Assembly (NCBI RefSeq): GCF_008084145.1
Contig: NZ_VSDO01000005.1
Span: 248,001-312,000 of the forward strand
Origin: Paenibacillus faecis
Lineage (GTDB): Bacteria > Bacillota > Bacilli > Paenibacillales > Paenibacillaceae
Length of the DNA stretch: 64,000 nt
Direction: 5' to 3'
Under the pieces are notes generated by a model, which was given only the letters and a program-made list of their open reading frames with translations, was not told the origin of the DNA and searched no databases. How positions within the stretch are numbered: position 1 is the first letter of the stretch; the number at the start of each line of letters is the position of its first letter. Both the position numbers and the translations under genes were made by a program. This document shows positions 10,032 through 17,958 of this stretch, piece after piece.

Positions 10032-10907
10032 TTAAGCTATTGATGTAATTGGGTGTTTTACGTGGACAGGATAGAGGTTCTCGCCATTTGTTCTTACAAA
10101 TAAGCCGCCATGAAAGGTATTACTTTCTATATCGATACCTTTATAATCCGGAGTAAAATGGAAAGTTATTTTTTCGGTATCCCGACCTGCAATTTTAGCC
10201 AAAATATCATGAATTTTGACTTCCTTTGTGTTGATAATATCGAAGATGTCCATGTGGTTGTTTTCTTTCTTATAAATAGCAATAACGTTCTCGTTTTCCA
10301 AGTAATAAATATCATCACTAAAAACGTTCAAGCAATAATACATTAATATTCCTTGCGTATAATCCGTTCCCAAACGTTGAGAAACGGGCATTCTCTCTGA
10401 TGCAAATTTATGAATTAAACGTAAATCGTCTGCTTGACTTACATTTAGTTTTCTAATGCCTTTATGCTCATATTGGCTTGGTATAAAGTCCATTGAAAAC
10501 AGATGCTCTTCTACTGCCTTAAACCCAAATTTGGGATAAAAGTCAAGAACCGTATTATTAGCAAAGAGATACATGAAATCATACTTGTTCTCATATTCCT
10601 CTAAAACCTTGTTCATTAAATTTGCAGACAATCCTCTTCTTTGATATTCAGGATGTGTCATTACGGTTCCAATTTGTATGGCTTTCTTCCTCTCTCCATT
10701 CATAATTAATTCAAGAATGTTTACTGAAACATTTGCAATAATCTTATCTCCCTCAACAAATGAAAAGGGAATATATCGTTCGCTCCAAAATCCTTTTTGA
10801 TACCAATTTTCAAAACTTAAACCAAAAGTGTCGGTAGCAAGTTCGAAAAAACTCTTTCGAAGTGCTTCATTGTTTTTATAATCCTTCGTAAATATAAATT
10901 TCTGCAT
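10032..10907 (-). CDS. GNAT family N-acetyltransferase
   Basis: A 291-residue protein with an N-terminal GNAT fold: IQIGTVMTHPEYQRRGLSANLM near residues 77-98 contains the V/I-x-x-x-Q-R-x-G acetyl-CoA binding loop, followed by YLFANNTVLDFYPKFGFKAV. The extended C-terminal half is typical of Eis-like or two-domain GNATs. The acceptor substrate cannot be told from sequence. AAGGGAG precedes the ATG. It is monocistronic and AT-richer than the Wadjet genes. Confidence 0.85.
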   Translation of the reverse strand: MQKFIFTKDYKNNEALRKSFFELATDTFGLSFENWYQKGFWSERYIPFSFVEGDKIIANVSVNILELIMNGERKKAIQIGTVMTHPEYQRRGLSANLMNKVLEEYENKYDFMYLFANNTVLDFYPKFGFKAVEEHLFSMDFIPSQYEHKGIRKLNVSQADDLRLIHKFASERMPVSQRLGTDYTQGILMYYCLNVFSDDIYYLENENVIAIYKKENNHMDIFDIINTKEVKIHDILAKIAGRDTEKITFHFTPDYKGIDIESNTFHGGLFVRTNGENLYPVHVKHPITSIA

Positions 10908-11003
10908 GGTATTCTCCCTTAATCCTCAAAAGTAACTGTCTGTATATTAGTGGTATTATCCCGTATTTACTAGGTAGAATATGATTATAGTCAACAATTC
11001 TGC

Positions 11004-12416
11004 TCATAAGGGAACAATCTCAAATACAGTGCCTTGGTTCGGCTCAGCCACTTTTATAGAGCCATAAACTCCTAAAAATAGCCGGGTTTGATTCTGATTT
11101 GCTCCTAAACTAACGTAATACGCGGCACTAGACCCAAAATGATAATCCGTTTCTATGACATTGTAATCGTTTGGTTTGCAGTCGGATGTTACCCTGGTAT
11201 AGGCTAGAACGCCCCTGACAGGATTTGAATGAGATCGAGCGAGATCGGTGAACACAACGCTTCCAGATAAATCAGGGATATCGTTTCCATTATAAGCCTG
11301 GACCCCGGTGAGTGCAGTCCCTCCAAACTTGTCGGGACGGGGATCTTCATGATAATAACTCGTTAGCGGCGGAAGGCGCAGCACTGAAGTTTCCAGGGTT
11401 TCATTGAAATATGAAATATTTTTTTCACTCCAATCTGGATTTGCAGGGCAGTCCCTTATTACAGAGGTAGGTAAATCACCTTCCCACCCTCGCCAGCCGA
11501 AGTTAATAAATCCTTTTTGTCCGGTCACAGACCCCGCCATTGATGCTTGAATAAGCTGGGTAACCGGTATCGGCGTATATTGAACGAATGAAAAAATCGA
11601 TTCCACCAGATCTTGTCCGACATTCCCTACGTACTTCATATAATAATTATAGTGTCTTTGATATGAAATGCCCGTTATATTGCGTACTCCTTTTGCAGTG
11701 ACCGTAAGCATGTTTTGAATAGATTCAGGCAGTTCATTAAACCGTGTAACCACAGGCGGGTGATCAATAAATGAATTCATGCCTACATCAATTTCGATGA
11801 TCTTCCCCGCGATTTCCATCCAATCTTGGCTTAAATTAAACGGGTCATATGCGGATCCGCCATCTCCGGTCGTTAAAACCAGTTTTCCGGTTTCAGGCGA
11901 AAAGTTTAAGCTATTGACCCCATTATGATTTAAAAAGGGCCTTCTTATATTCAGTAATGTACGCCGCCTTTGAGGTTGCCCGTTCGATTGCAGAATCCAT
12001 TCTTCAACGGTATCGATATGATCATATTTTGTTTCTCTATCGGTCCACTTTAGGTTTAACGTCCGGGGATCGCACGGATTAGGCTTAAAGGATTCGGAAA
12101 AAGCGACCGGACCTTGGGTTCCGGCTAGTGAGTAATGGAGATAAAACAATCCGTTGTAGTAAAATCCGGGATGAAAAGCTAGACCTATCAGCCCCCTTTC
12201 ATCGTATCCGCCGCCGGAGCCTCCCAGTTTTAAGATTCGCTGGCGAATATCTAAAAAAGTCCCTATCGTTCCGTTTCTAATATAAAAGATCTCACCGACC
12301 TGTGTTGCAATCATAATACTTTCGATGGAATCACCCGGAAGGAAAGTGGTTTTTAATACGGTGGGTAAGTTTATCCCGCTAACCATAGGCCGTAGACGGA
12401 CTTTAACGTGATTCAA
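11004..12416 (-). CDS. PQQ-dependent sugar dehydrogenase-like protein
   Basis: A 470-residue beta-propeller of the glucose/sorbosone dehydrogenase (HHIP-like) family. Supporting motifs are GGGYDERGLIGLAFHPGF near residue 70, NHNGVNSLNFSPETGKL and TTGDGGSAYDP near 165-195, and FGGTALTGVQAY near 370. The propeller normally binds PQQ and calcium at the cell surface. No signal peptide is visible, which is unusual for the family. The start is TTG at 12416, seven bases after AGGAGG; no better upstream start was found. It is divergent from the lytic-enzyme gene. Confidence 0.8.
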   Translation of the reverse strand: MNHVKVRLRPMVSGINLPTVLKTTFLPGDSIESIMIATQVGEIFYIRNGTIGTFLDIRQRILKLGGSGGGYDERGLIGLAFHPGFYYNGLFYLHYSLAGTQGPVAFSESFKPNPCDPRTLNLKWTDRETKYDHIDTVEEWILQSNGQPQRRRTLLNIRRPFLNHNGVNSLNFSPETGKLVLTTGDGGSAYDPFNLSQDWMEIAGKIIEIDVGMNSFIDHPPVVTRFNELPESIQNMLTVTAKGVRNITGISYQRHYNYYMKYVGNVGQDLVESIFSFVQYTPIPVTQLIQASMAGSVTGQKGFINFGWRGWEGDLPTSVIRDCPANPDWSEKNISYFNETLETSVLRLPPLTSYYHEDPRPDKFGGTALTGVQAYNGNDIPDLSGSVVFTDLARSHSNPVRGVLAYTRVTSDCKPNDYNVIETDYHFGSSAAYYVSLGANQNQTRLFLGVYGSIKVAEPNQGTVFEIVPL

Positions 12417-12577
12417 TTCAATTCCTCCTGGTTAAAATAATCTTTTTTAAAATATGATGAGATTTTTTTTATTAGCACCTGTAAAAATAATGATAAAATA
12501 CCCGAACGCCATAGGAATTAATTTGAAAAGTGGAAATAAAATATAATTGGAATAATTACTGAACAAGGAGGTTTGAA

Positions 12578-13582
12578 ATGACTACAAAAAAGTATCTTTT
12601 TAACCCCTTATCACTTTTGGTAGTTTTGGCTGTATTTCTATCCACATGGTTCACTGCCCCACCATCGGCGAGCGCAGCAGCTAGAGGAGCATGGGCTCCG
12701 AATACGGCATATGCGGTAAATGACACGGTAACCTATAGTGGAAGTACTTATACCTGTCTTCAGGCGCACACTTCCCTCGCAGGCTGGGAGCCGCCCAATG
12801 CTCCTGCTTTGTGGAAGAAGGGCGGTGGCGGGACTACACCAACAACACCGACTAACGGAGTGACATTCTATGCGGATATCAACTATGGCGGGAAGGCAGT
12901 AACAGTTGGAACAGGCAATTACACACTGTCTCAGTTGAACGCAAAAGGAATTCCGAATGACTGGATGTCCTCTCTCAAGGTTCCTAATGGTTGGACTGTT
13001 GAAGTATATGAGAATGATAATTTCGGAGGAACCAAGTGGACCTTTACTTCGGATTCTTCCTGGGTTGGCAACGCGATCAATGATAAAATGTCCTCGGTTA
13101 AAATTTATACGGGTTCGCCATCTCCTTCAGTAACAAAGCCGTCCGAAGTTCCAAGCCATATATGGAGATATGTAATGAATGTGGACAACAAATTTGGTAA
13201 AGGCGGAGATTTTGCTTTATTGCTCAGTGCGGTTATCAAAAAAGAAAGCAGTTTTGGAGCAGGCTTACCAGGTAGTCCGTCAGCCGGCGACGGATTGATG
13301 CAAGTAGAACCAAACACACGCAATGCCTATTTATCGCAATTCAGCTCAAAATTTGGCCGTGCGTATAATCACAGCAGTGAACAGGATCAGGTATGTATGG
13401 GCGCAATGATTTTAGACGAGAAGATTGTGAAGTTTGGAAATATATATAACGGATTATTACATTATAATGGAGGAGATAACTGGTATCCGGGAGCCACGGA
13501 TTCATATGGCCGTCCTATTCTGGCTAATCTCTATGCAGATGCAGTTTATGCTACTTATAAGGGGTATGGCGGAAAACATTAA
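12578..13582 (+). CDS. Secreted lytic transglycosylase-like enzyme with CBM5/12 and crystallin-like domains
   Basis: A 334-residue exported protein. Residues 1-33 form a signal peptide ending near ASA. Residues 36-79 are a chitin-binding CBM5/12 module (WAPNTAYAVNDTVTYSG, CLQAH, ALWKKG). A Thr/Pro linker follows. Residues about 90-175 are a beta/gamma-crystallin-like domain with two repeats (VTFYADINYGGKA, VEVYENDNFGGTKW). Residues 190-334 are an SLT/GH23-like domain with E223 in KKESSFG and GLMQVEPNT. It probably cleaves peptidoglycan or chitin-like polymer outside the cell. AAGGAGG precedes the ATG. The three-domain combination is unusual. Confidence 0.85.
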   Translation: MTTKKYLFNPLSLLVVLAVFLSTWFTAPPSASAAARGAWAPNTAYAVNDTVTYSGSTYTCLQAHTSLAGWEPPNAPALWKKGGGGTTPTTPTNGVTFYADINYGGKAVTVGTGNYTLSQLNAKGIPNDWMSSLKVPNGWTVEVYENDNFGGTKWTFTSDSSWVGNAINDKMSSVKIYTGSPSPSVTKPSEVPSHIWRYVMNVDNKFGKGGDFALLLSAVIKKESSFGAGLPGSPSAGDGLMQVEPNTRNAYLSQFSSKFGRAYNHSSEQDQVCMGAMILDEKIVKFGNIYNGLLHYNGGDNWYPGATDSYGRPILANLYADAVYATYKGYGGKH

Positions 13583-13588
13583 GGTAAA

Positions 13589-13639
13589 GGGTATGAGTTA
13601 CCAAGCGGATCATTGCTTGCGTAACCCATGCCTTTTTAT
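13589..13639 (+). terminator. Hairpin terminator after the lytic-enzyme gene
   Basis: Imperfect stem ggtatgagttac / gtaacccatgcc (with G-U pairs) flanks a short loop and is followed by tttttatttg. Confidence 0.55.
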
Positions 13640-13664
13640 TTGTTCAGGGTTCGTTCGTGCAGTT

Positions 13665-13690
13665 CCATGATTCGATTTTCATGGTTTTTT
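13665..13690 (+). terminator. Second small hairpin terminator
   Basis: Stem ccatga/tcatgg with loop ttcgattt, followed by tttttt. It may be a back-up terminator before the Dus gene. Confidence 0.5.
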
Positions 13691-13821
13691 TGAAGTTATT
13701 GGGTAAGTGAACTTCACCTGGGGTTATGATATACTCGTTTAGATGTCTACCTTTAGCAGACAGGTTGATTTTACTACTACGGGATAAAGAACTGTCCCGG
13801 TATCTATAGAGAGGTTTTGAC

Positions 13822-14814
13822 ATGAACAATAATTTCTGGCGTGATTTGCCACGGCCCTTTTTTATTCTGGCGCCCATGGAGGATGTGACGGATGTTGTGT
13901 TTCGTCATGTCGTCAGTGCGGCGGCCAGACCGGATGTGTTTTTTACGGAATTTGCGAATACGGAAAGCTATTGTCACCCGGAGGGAAACCATAGTGTGCG
14001 CGGGCGTTTGACGTTTACGGAGGATGAACAGCCCATGGTAGCGCATATTTGGGGAGATAAGCCGGAATATTTTCGTCAAATGAGCATCGGTATGGCGAAG
14101 GAAGGCTTCAAAGGCATCGATATTAATATGGGTTGTCCCGTAGCGAATGTAGCGGAGAACGGGAAGGGCAGCGGCCTGATCTGCCGTCCGGAAACCGCAG
14201 CGGAGCTTATCCGGGCCGCCAAAGCCGGCGGGCTGCCCGTCAGCGTAAAAACAAGGCTTGGTTTTAGCGAAATCGACGAATGGCGTGACTGGCTGACCCA
14301 TGTTTTGCAACAAGACATTGTGAACCTGTCCATTCATCTGCGGACAAGGGAAGAAATGAGCAAGGTACCCGCGCATTGGGAGCTCATCCCGGAGATCAAG
14401 AAGCTTCGTGATGAGGTGGCGCCGGATACTCTTCTGACCATTAACGGGGATATCCCTGATCGGCAGACCGGCCTCAAGCTGGCCGAGCAGTACGGGGTGG
14501 ATGGGATTATGATCGGGCGCGGTATTTTTCAAAATCCGTTTGCCTTTGAGAAGGAGCCGCGAGAACATAGCAGTGAAGAATTGCTTGATTTGCTGAGGCT
14601 GCATCTGGATCTCCATGATCACTACTCGGCACTCGGGCCGCCGCGTTCGTACGGCCCTTTGCCCCGATTTTTTAAAGTTTATGTCCGGGGATTTCGCGGG
14701 GCGAGCGAGTTAAGAAACAGCTTGATGAACACCAAGTCCACAAGTGAAGCACGCGCGCTGCTGGATGAGTTTAGAAACAAGGAGCATGCCGGGGCGGAGG
14801 AGCGCGGGGATTAG
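13822..14814 (+). CDS. tRNA-dihydrouridine synthase
   Basis: A 330-residue FMN-dependent TIM-barrel enzyme that reduces uridine to dihydrouridine in tRNA. It shows the N-terminal ILAPMEDVTDVVFR motif, the active-site Cys105 in NMGCPVANV followed by GKGSGLI, VKTRLGF near residue 137, and the phosphate-binding GVDGIMIGRGIFQNPF near 228. The length is normal for a Dus. A weak AGAGG ribosome binding site precedes the ATG. The gene stands alone. Which Dus subgroup it belongs to, and its target position in tRNA, cannot be told here. Confidence 0.92.
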   Translation: MNNNFWRDLPRPFFILAPMEDVTDVVFRHVVSAAARPDVFFTEFANTESYCHPEGNHSVRGRLTFTEDEQPMVAHIWGDKPEYFRQMSIGMAKEGFKGIDINMGCPVANVAENGKGSGLICRPETAAELIRAAKAGGLPVSVKTRLGFSEIDEWRDWLTHVLQQDIVNLSIHLRTREEMSKVPAHWELIPEIKKLRDEVAPDTLLTINGDIPDRQTGLKLAEQYGVDGIMIGRGIFQNPFAFEKEPREHSSEELLDLLRLHLDLHDHYSALGPPRSYGPLPRFFKVYVRGFRGASELRNSLMNTKSTSEARALLDEFRNKEHAGAEERGD

Positions 14815-14932
14815 GCTGCCGAGTTAAAATAGAAGAGAGAACTAAAAAGATGGGGGATCGGATAAATGGAGATGGGACAAGCCCGTACCAACACGCCTTT
14901 CCTCTGTTTTTTTATATAGAGGGGGAGTTTAT

Positions 14933-15502
14933 ATGTCCTGGAGCAAATTGAAGCAGCAGTTGGAGAGCTTTCTCAGTCCGGCGTTACAGGGAAGGGTGGA
15001 ATACCGCGCACCGGGTTACCGTTATGTGCCGGATAAATCAGGGATTTGCTATATCTCGGTGGATAAGAAGAACATCCTTAATATGAGTGATAAGACGAAC
15101 CCCATCAGATGGTACCAGACGGAGCTGGAAATCAAGAATGATCCCGATATCCAAATTCCGATCACCAGTGACGACATTGAGGCGGTCAGAAAAGATACCA
15201 AAGGGCCCGTGCCGGAGGAGCGTTTAGCAGTCATTGCGCGAAGCAGAAAAAGTTCGGAGCATGCCAAAGCGCTTTTGTCCGCACAGGCTTCATTAAGTAA
15301 ATCCAATTTTATCGTGGTGGCCAATAAGTTCCTAACCACCCCTTTCGAGGAGAGCCTGGAGAGCGATGAAATCCTATTGAACGTTCTGGCTTTGGTGGAT
15401 CGAAGGATCGGGAAAAAGCGGATCTTGAACATGTCCGAAGGGATGAAGTTAAAGCATCCGATTGTGCAGTATTTTTATGAACTGCGGCGTAATACGTTGT
15501 GA
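14933..15502 (+). CDS. SF0329-like conserved hypothetical protein
   Basis: A 189-residue soluble protein beginning MSWSKLKQQLESFL, with GYRYVPDKSGICYISVDKK and ending near HPIVQYFYELR. This pattern is familiar from a conserved Bacillota protein annotated as SF0329 family; function unknown. It starts at ATG after GAGGGGGAG and is followed by a terminator. No membrane segment or known catalytic motif is visible. Confidence 0.75.
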   Translation: MSWSKLKQQLESFLSPALQGRVEYRAPGYRYVPDKSGICYISVDKKNILNMSDKTNPIRWYQTELEIKNDPDIQIPITSDDIEAVRKDTKGPVPEERLAVIARSRKSSEHAKALLSAQASLSKSNFIVVANKFLTTPFEESLESDEILLNVLALVDRRIGKKRILNMSEGMKLKHPIVQYFYELRRNTL

Positions 15503-15526
15503 AGGGTGGATCCTGTAAATATGTCA

Positions 15527-15562
15527 AAAAGCTCATGCTGAGGATAGCATGGGCTTTTCTTT
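15527..15562 (+). terminator. Terminator after the SF0329-like gene
   Basis: Stem aaaagctcatgct / agcatgggctttt with a 6-base loop, then tctttat. Confidence 0.75.
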
Positions 15563-15615
15563 ATAAGGGGATTGGATTGTAATCTGTGGCTTAATGGGGT
15601 ATGATGCAAAATATA

Positions 15616-15636
15616 AATATATCTCAAAGATATATT
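15616..15636. promoter_or_regulatory. Palindromic PadR-type operator
   Basis: Perfect 9-base arms aatatatct and agatatatt with centre caa, 20 bases before the padR-like start codon. AT-rich palindromes of this kind are typical targets of PadR regulators, so autoregulation is likely. Confidence 0.7.
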
Positions 15637-15656
15637 GTTCGTGAGGGAGGGGACGT

Positions 15657-16211
15657 ATGAAAAGAATCAATACCACTCATTTTGCCATTCTCGGTTTGCT
15701 TCGTATTAAGCCCATGAGCGCCTATGAGCTTGTTAAGTTCTCGAAGGAAAGCATTGGTCTATTCTGGAACGAATCCTATGGACATATTCACAAGAGCATT
15801 AAGCAGTTGAAGTTAGAGGGCGCTGTGTCGGTTGTGGAAGAAACGGAGACGGGAAGACGTAAAATCGTCTACAGTATTACCAAGCAGGGTTGTGACCAAC
15901 TGGATGCCTGGTTAGCCCTGCCGCCTGAGGAATCGGTGATGAGGAACGAATTGCTTATGAAGATTTTTGTCTCCGAGGAACGTCATATCCCTCAGCTAGT
16001 CGCTTTTCTGGAGGAAGAATTAGAAGCGAGTGAGCGAATGACAGCGGTGCTTGCCGGAATTAAAGCGAGTGTTCCCAGCGGGAACAGCAGACAAGGACAG
16101 CTATGGCTGTTGACGCTCGATTACGGTGAGCGATACCTGCGAATGACGATCGAGTGGTGTGAACATGCGTTGGCATTGTTGCAGCCTTCCGAAAAGGAGA
16201 AACGAGAATGA
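15657..16211 (+). CDS. PadR family transcriptional regulator
   Basis: A 184-residue winged-helix regulator of the PadR/Vir type. The DNA-binding domain is at residues 1-85 (ILGLLRIKPMSAYELVKF, SYGHIHKSIKQLKLEGAV, YSITKQG), and a C-terminal helical dimerisation region follows (about 95-180). GAGGGAGG precedes the ATG, and a perfect AT-rich palindrome lies just upstream. It overlaps the CPBP protease gene by four bases (ATGA), so both are translated from one message. The pair is a probable repressor with its regulated membrane protein. Confidence 0.88.
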   Translation: MKRINTTHFAILGLLRIKPMSAYELVKFSKESIGLFWNESYGHIHKSIKQLKLEGAVSVVEETETGRRKIVYSITKQGCDQLDAWLALPPEESVMRNELLMKIFVSEERHIPQLVAFLEEELEASERMTAVLAGIKASVPSGNSRQGQLWLLTLDYGERYLRMTIEWCEHALALLQPSEKEKRE

Positions 16212-16927
16212 ACTTAAAACAGCGCAGCCTGGCTCCCCTCCTATTTATCGCGGTCGTGGTGATCGCTTGTGCCCCTCTCCTGCTGTGGATGAGAAGCAGT
16301 CCGCCTCTGGCCTTAAAAGTATTCGATCGTGAAGTATACAATTTAGAGATTAGCTATCAAATGGCGGCATTGTTCCTGGCGGTCATCGTCATCGGCATGG
16401 TATATGGGCTATCAGGCAAAAAGGGACTTGCGTATTTGAGCCTAAAGAGGCGGGATGGGCAAATACGACCCGAACCGTGGATCGGCATTAAACCCAAAGA
16501 GACGGAGTCGTGGAAAAACCTGGGTGTAAACTTTGCAATCGTGATTACGTTGGTAACGGCGGTTGTCATCTATTTTCAAGTGGTTCACGGGGGAGGCGTA
16601 AGCCTGGAACTGTTTCCCGGGGTTCTTCTCATTGTCGGTTTTGCGCTTACGAATGCTTTTACTGAAGAAGTCATTTTTCGATATTCATTTGTTGCCGTTG
16701 TTGGTAAATATGGATTCTCTCCGTATGCAGCGCAAGGGTTAGCGGCGGCGACCTTTGGACTCGTTCATTATTTTGGAAACCCCGGCGGGATACCGGGTGT
16801 ATTGATGGCTGCTTTTATCGGCTGGTTTTTGGCCAAATCGATGTTGGAAACGAAAGGATTCTTCTGGGCGCTGTTGATTCATTTTTTGCAGGATGTCGTT
16901 ATTTTCAGTGCCTTGTTTATGAAATGA
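16208..16927 (+). CDS. CPBP family intramembrane metalloprotease
   Basis: A 239-residue multi-pass membrane protein of the CPBP/Rce1-type (Abi) family. The glutamate motif EEVIFR starts near residue 153, the first histidine motif is FGLVHYFG near 182, and the second is LLIHFLQD near 224. Hydrophobic segments are at about 8-27, 58-77, 113-135, 138-158 and 200-235. Members process membrane-embedded substrates, and in Gram-positives they often give bacteriocin immunity. It overlaps the PadR gene by four bases. Substrate unknown. Confidence 0.85.
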   Translation: MNLKQRSLAPLLFIAVVVIACAPLLLWMRSSPPLALKVFDREVYNLEISYQMAALFLAVIVIGMVYGLSGKKGLAYLSLKRRDGQIRPEPWIGIKPKETESWKNLGVNFAIVITLVTAVVIYFQVVHGGGVSLELFPGVLLIVGFALTNAFTEEVIFRYSFVAVVGKYGFSPYAAQGLAAATFGLVHYFGNPGGIPGVLMAAFIGWFLAKSMLETKGFFWALLIHFLQDVVIFSALFMK

Positions 16928-16945
16928 TCTTTTGTTTAGGGCGTT

Positions 16946-17329
16946 TCAGCTTGAACTGCTCTGGAGGAAGCCGCCGTTTAATTTTTCTTCATAGATTCGA
17001 ATCTTATCGTCCAAATGCTTCAAATTGTCTTCCCACTTCTTTTTTTCGGCGAGAACGAAAAGGCGATGCTTTGTCAGCATACTTAATCTGCTCTGCATCG
17101 TCATGTCGCCCTGGTAACGAAGGTCGGCATAGTCCCTTATTTCCTTGATCGCCATACCGGTTTCCTTCAGACGCTTAATAAACAAAATCCAGTTCTGATC
17201 GTCTTCGGTATAGCAGCGTCTGCCAGCCGCATTTCGCGCAACTCGAATAAGATGCTCCTTCTCATAATAGCGCAACGTATCTATGCTTAAACCTGTGAGG
17301 ACCGAAAATTCTCCGATGGAATAACAAAT
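16946..17329 (-). CDS. MerR family transcriptional regulator, probable ATT start
   Basis: A 127-residue MerR regulator. Reading upstream from LRYYEKEHL gives CYSIGEFSVLTGLSIDT in frame, the intact HTH of a MerR protein. No ATG, GTG or TTG exists upstream of the Leu codon at 17275, and an in-frame TAG lies just above the ribosome binding site. AGGAGG (17338-17343) stands exactly 8 bases before an ATT codon, the likely start. The C-terminal part (residues about 75-125) is a coiled-coil dimerisation helix with no effector domain. It is divergent from the carboxymuconolactone decarboxylase gene, whose promoter carries a MerR-type operator. Confidence 0.85.
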   Translation of the reverse strand: MCYSIGEFSVLTGLSIDTLRYYEKEHLIRVARNAAGRRCYTEDDQNWILFIKRLKETGMAIKEIRDYADLRYQGDMTMQSRLSMLTKHRLFVLAEKKKWEDNLKHLDDKIRIYEEKLNGGFLQSSSS

Positions 17330-17353
17330 TTGGACCGCCTCCTAAAAATATGC

Positions 17354-17384
17354 TTGATCTGGAGTGAACTCCAGATTGTATGCT
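17354..17384 (+). promoter_or_regulatory. MerR-type promoter/operator for the CMD gene
   Basis: -35 ttgatc (17354-17359) and -10 tatgct (17379-17384) are separated by 19 bases, the long spacer typical of MerR-activated promoters. The spacer contains a perfect palindrome with arms atctggagt and actccagat around ga (17357-17376). Confidence 0.85.
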
Positions 17385-17416
17385 GGTACTATACAACACA
17401 GAGGAGGAGTCATGCA

Positions 17417-17788
17417 ATGGAAACTGAACGTTATGCACGTGGTCTGGAAAAGCTGACGGAAGTGGATGGTGAGGGAGGTAAGCATGTCATCGAGTCACTG
17501 CAGCATATCGCTCCCGACTTAGGAAGATACATTATTGAATTTGCGTTTGGCGACATCTATAGCCGTGAAGGGCTGAGCCTGCAGGAAAGAGAATTGATTA
17601 CCATCACCAGTCTGCTTACCGCAGGCGGTTGCGAGCCGCAATTAGAGGTACACATTCAAGGCGCGTTAAACGTGGGAATCCCGCAAGAAAAAATAGTGGA
17701 AGCTTTTATGCAGTGCATTCCCTATACAGGATTCCCCAAAGTGCTCAACGCTGTGGCAGCGGCCAAACGTGTATTTCAGAATCAATGA
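17417..17788 (+). CDS. Carboxymuconolactone decarboxylase family protein
   Basis: A 123-residue all-alpha protein of the CMD/AhpD-like family (ERELITITSLLTAGG near 56-70, HIQGALNVGIPQEKIVEAF near 79-97). Members include decarboxylases and small redox enzymes; only one cysteine is seen in the CxxC region (GGCEPQLEVHI), which argues against an AhpD-type dithiol. The ATG at 17417 with GAGGAGGAG upstream is preferred over an upstream TTG that would place the promoter inside the gene. It is almost certainly controlled by the divergent MerR regulator. Confidence 0.85.
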   Translation: METERYARGLEKLTEVDGEGGKHVIESLQHIAPDLGRYIIEFAFGDIYSREGLSLQERELITITSLLTAGGCEPQLEVHIQGALNVGIPQEKIVEAFMQCIPYTGFPKVLNAVAAAKRVFQNQ

Positions 17789-17878
17789 GGTAATGTTGCT
17801 AGCCTGCTAAGAAATTTTGAAAGTTAGGAGATTCTGTTAGGGCGAAAGAGCATATCCAAGTTAAATAATCTATACTCA

Positions 17879-17914
17879 CCCTGACATAATGCTGTCAGGG
17901 TACTTCTGTATAAT
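17879..17914 (+). promoter_or_regulatory. Palindrome and -10 box upstream of the UvrA-like gene
   Basis: Perfect 8-base arms ccctgaca and tgtcaggg around taatgc, followed nine bases on by tataat (17909-17914). There is no T-run, so an operator overlapping the promoter is more likely than a terminator. Confidence 0.5.
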
Positions 17915-17958
17915 GAGCTTTAAATAAAAGTCAAAACGATACAGGAGTGGTAAATCCG

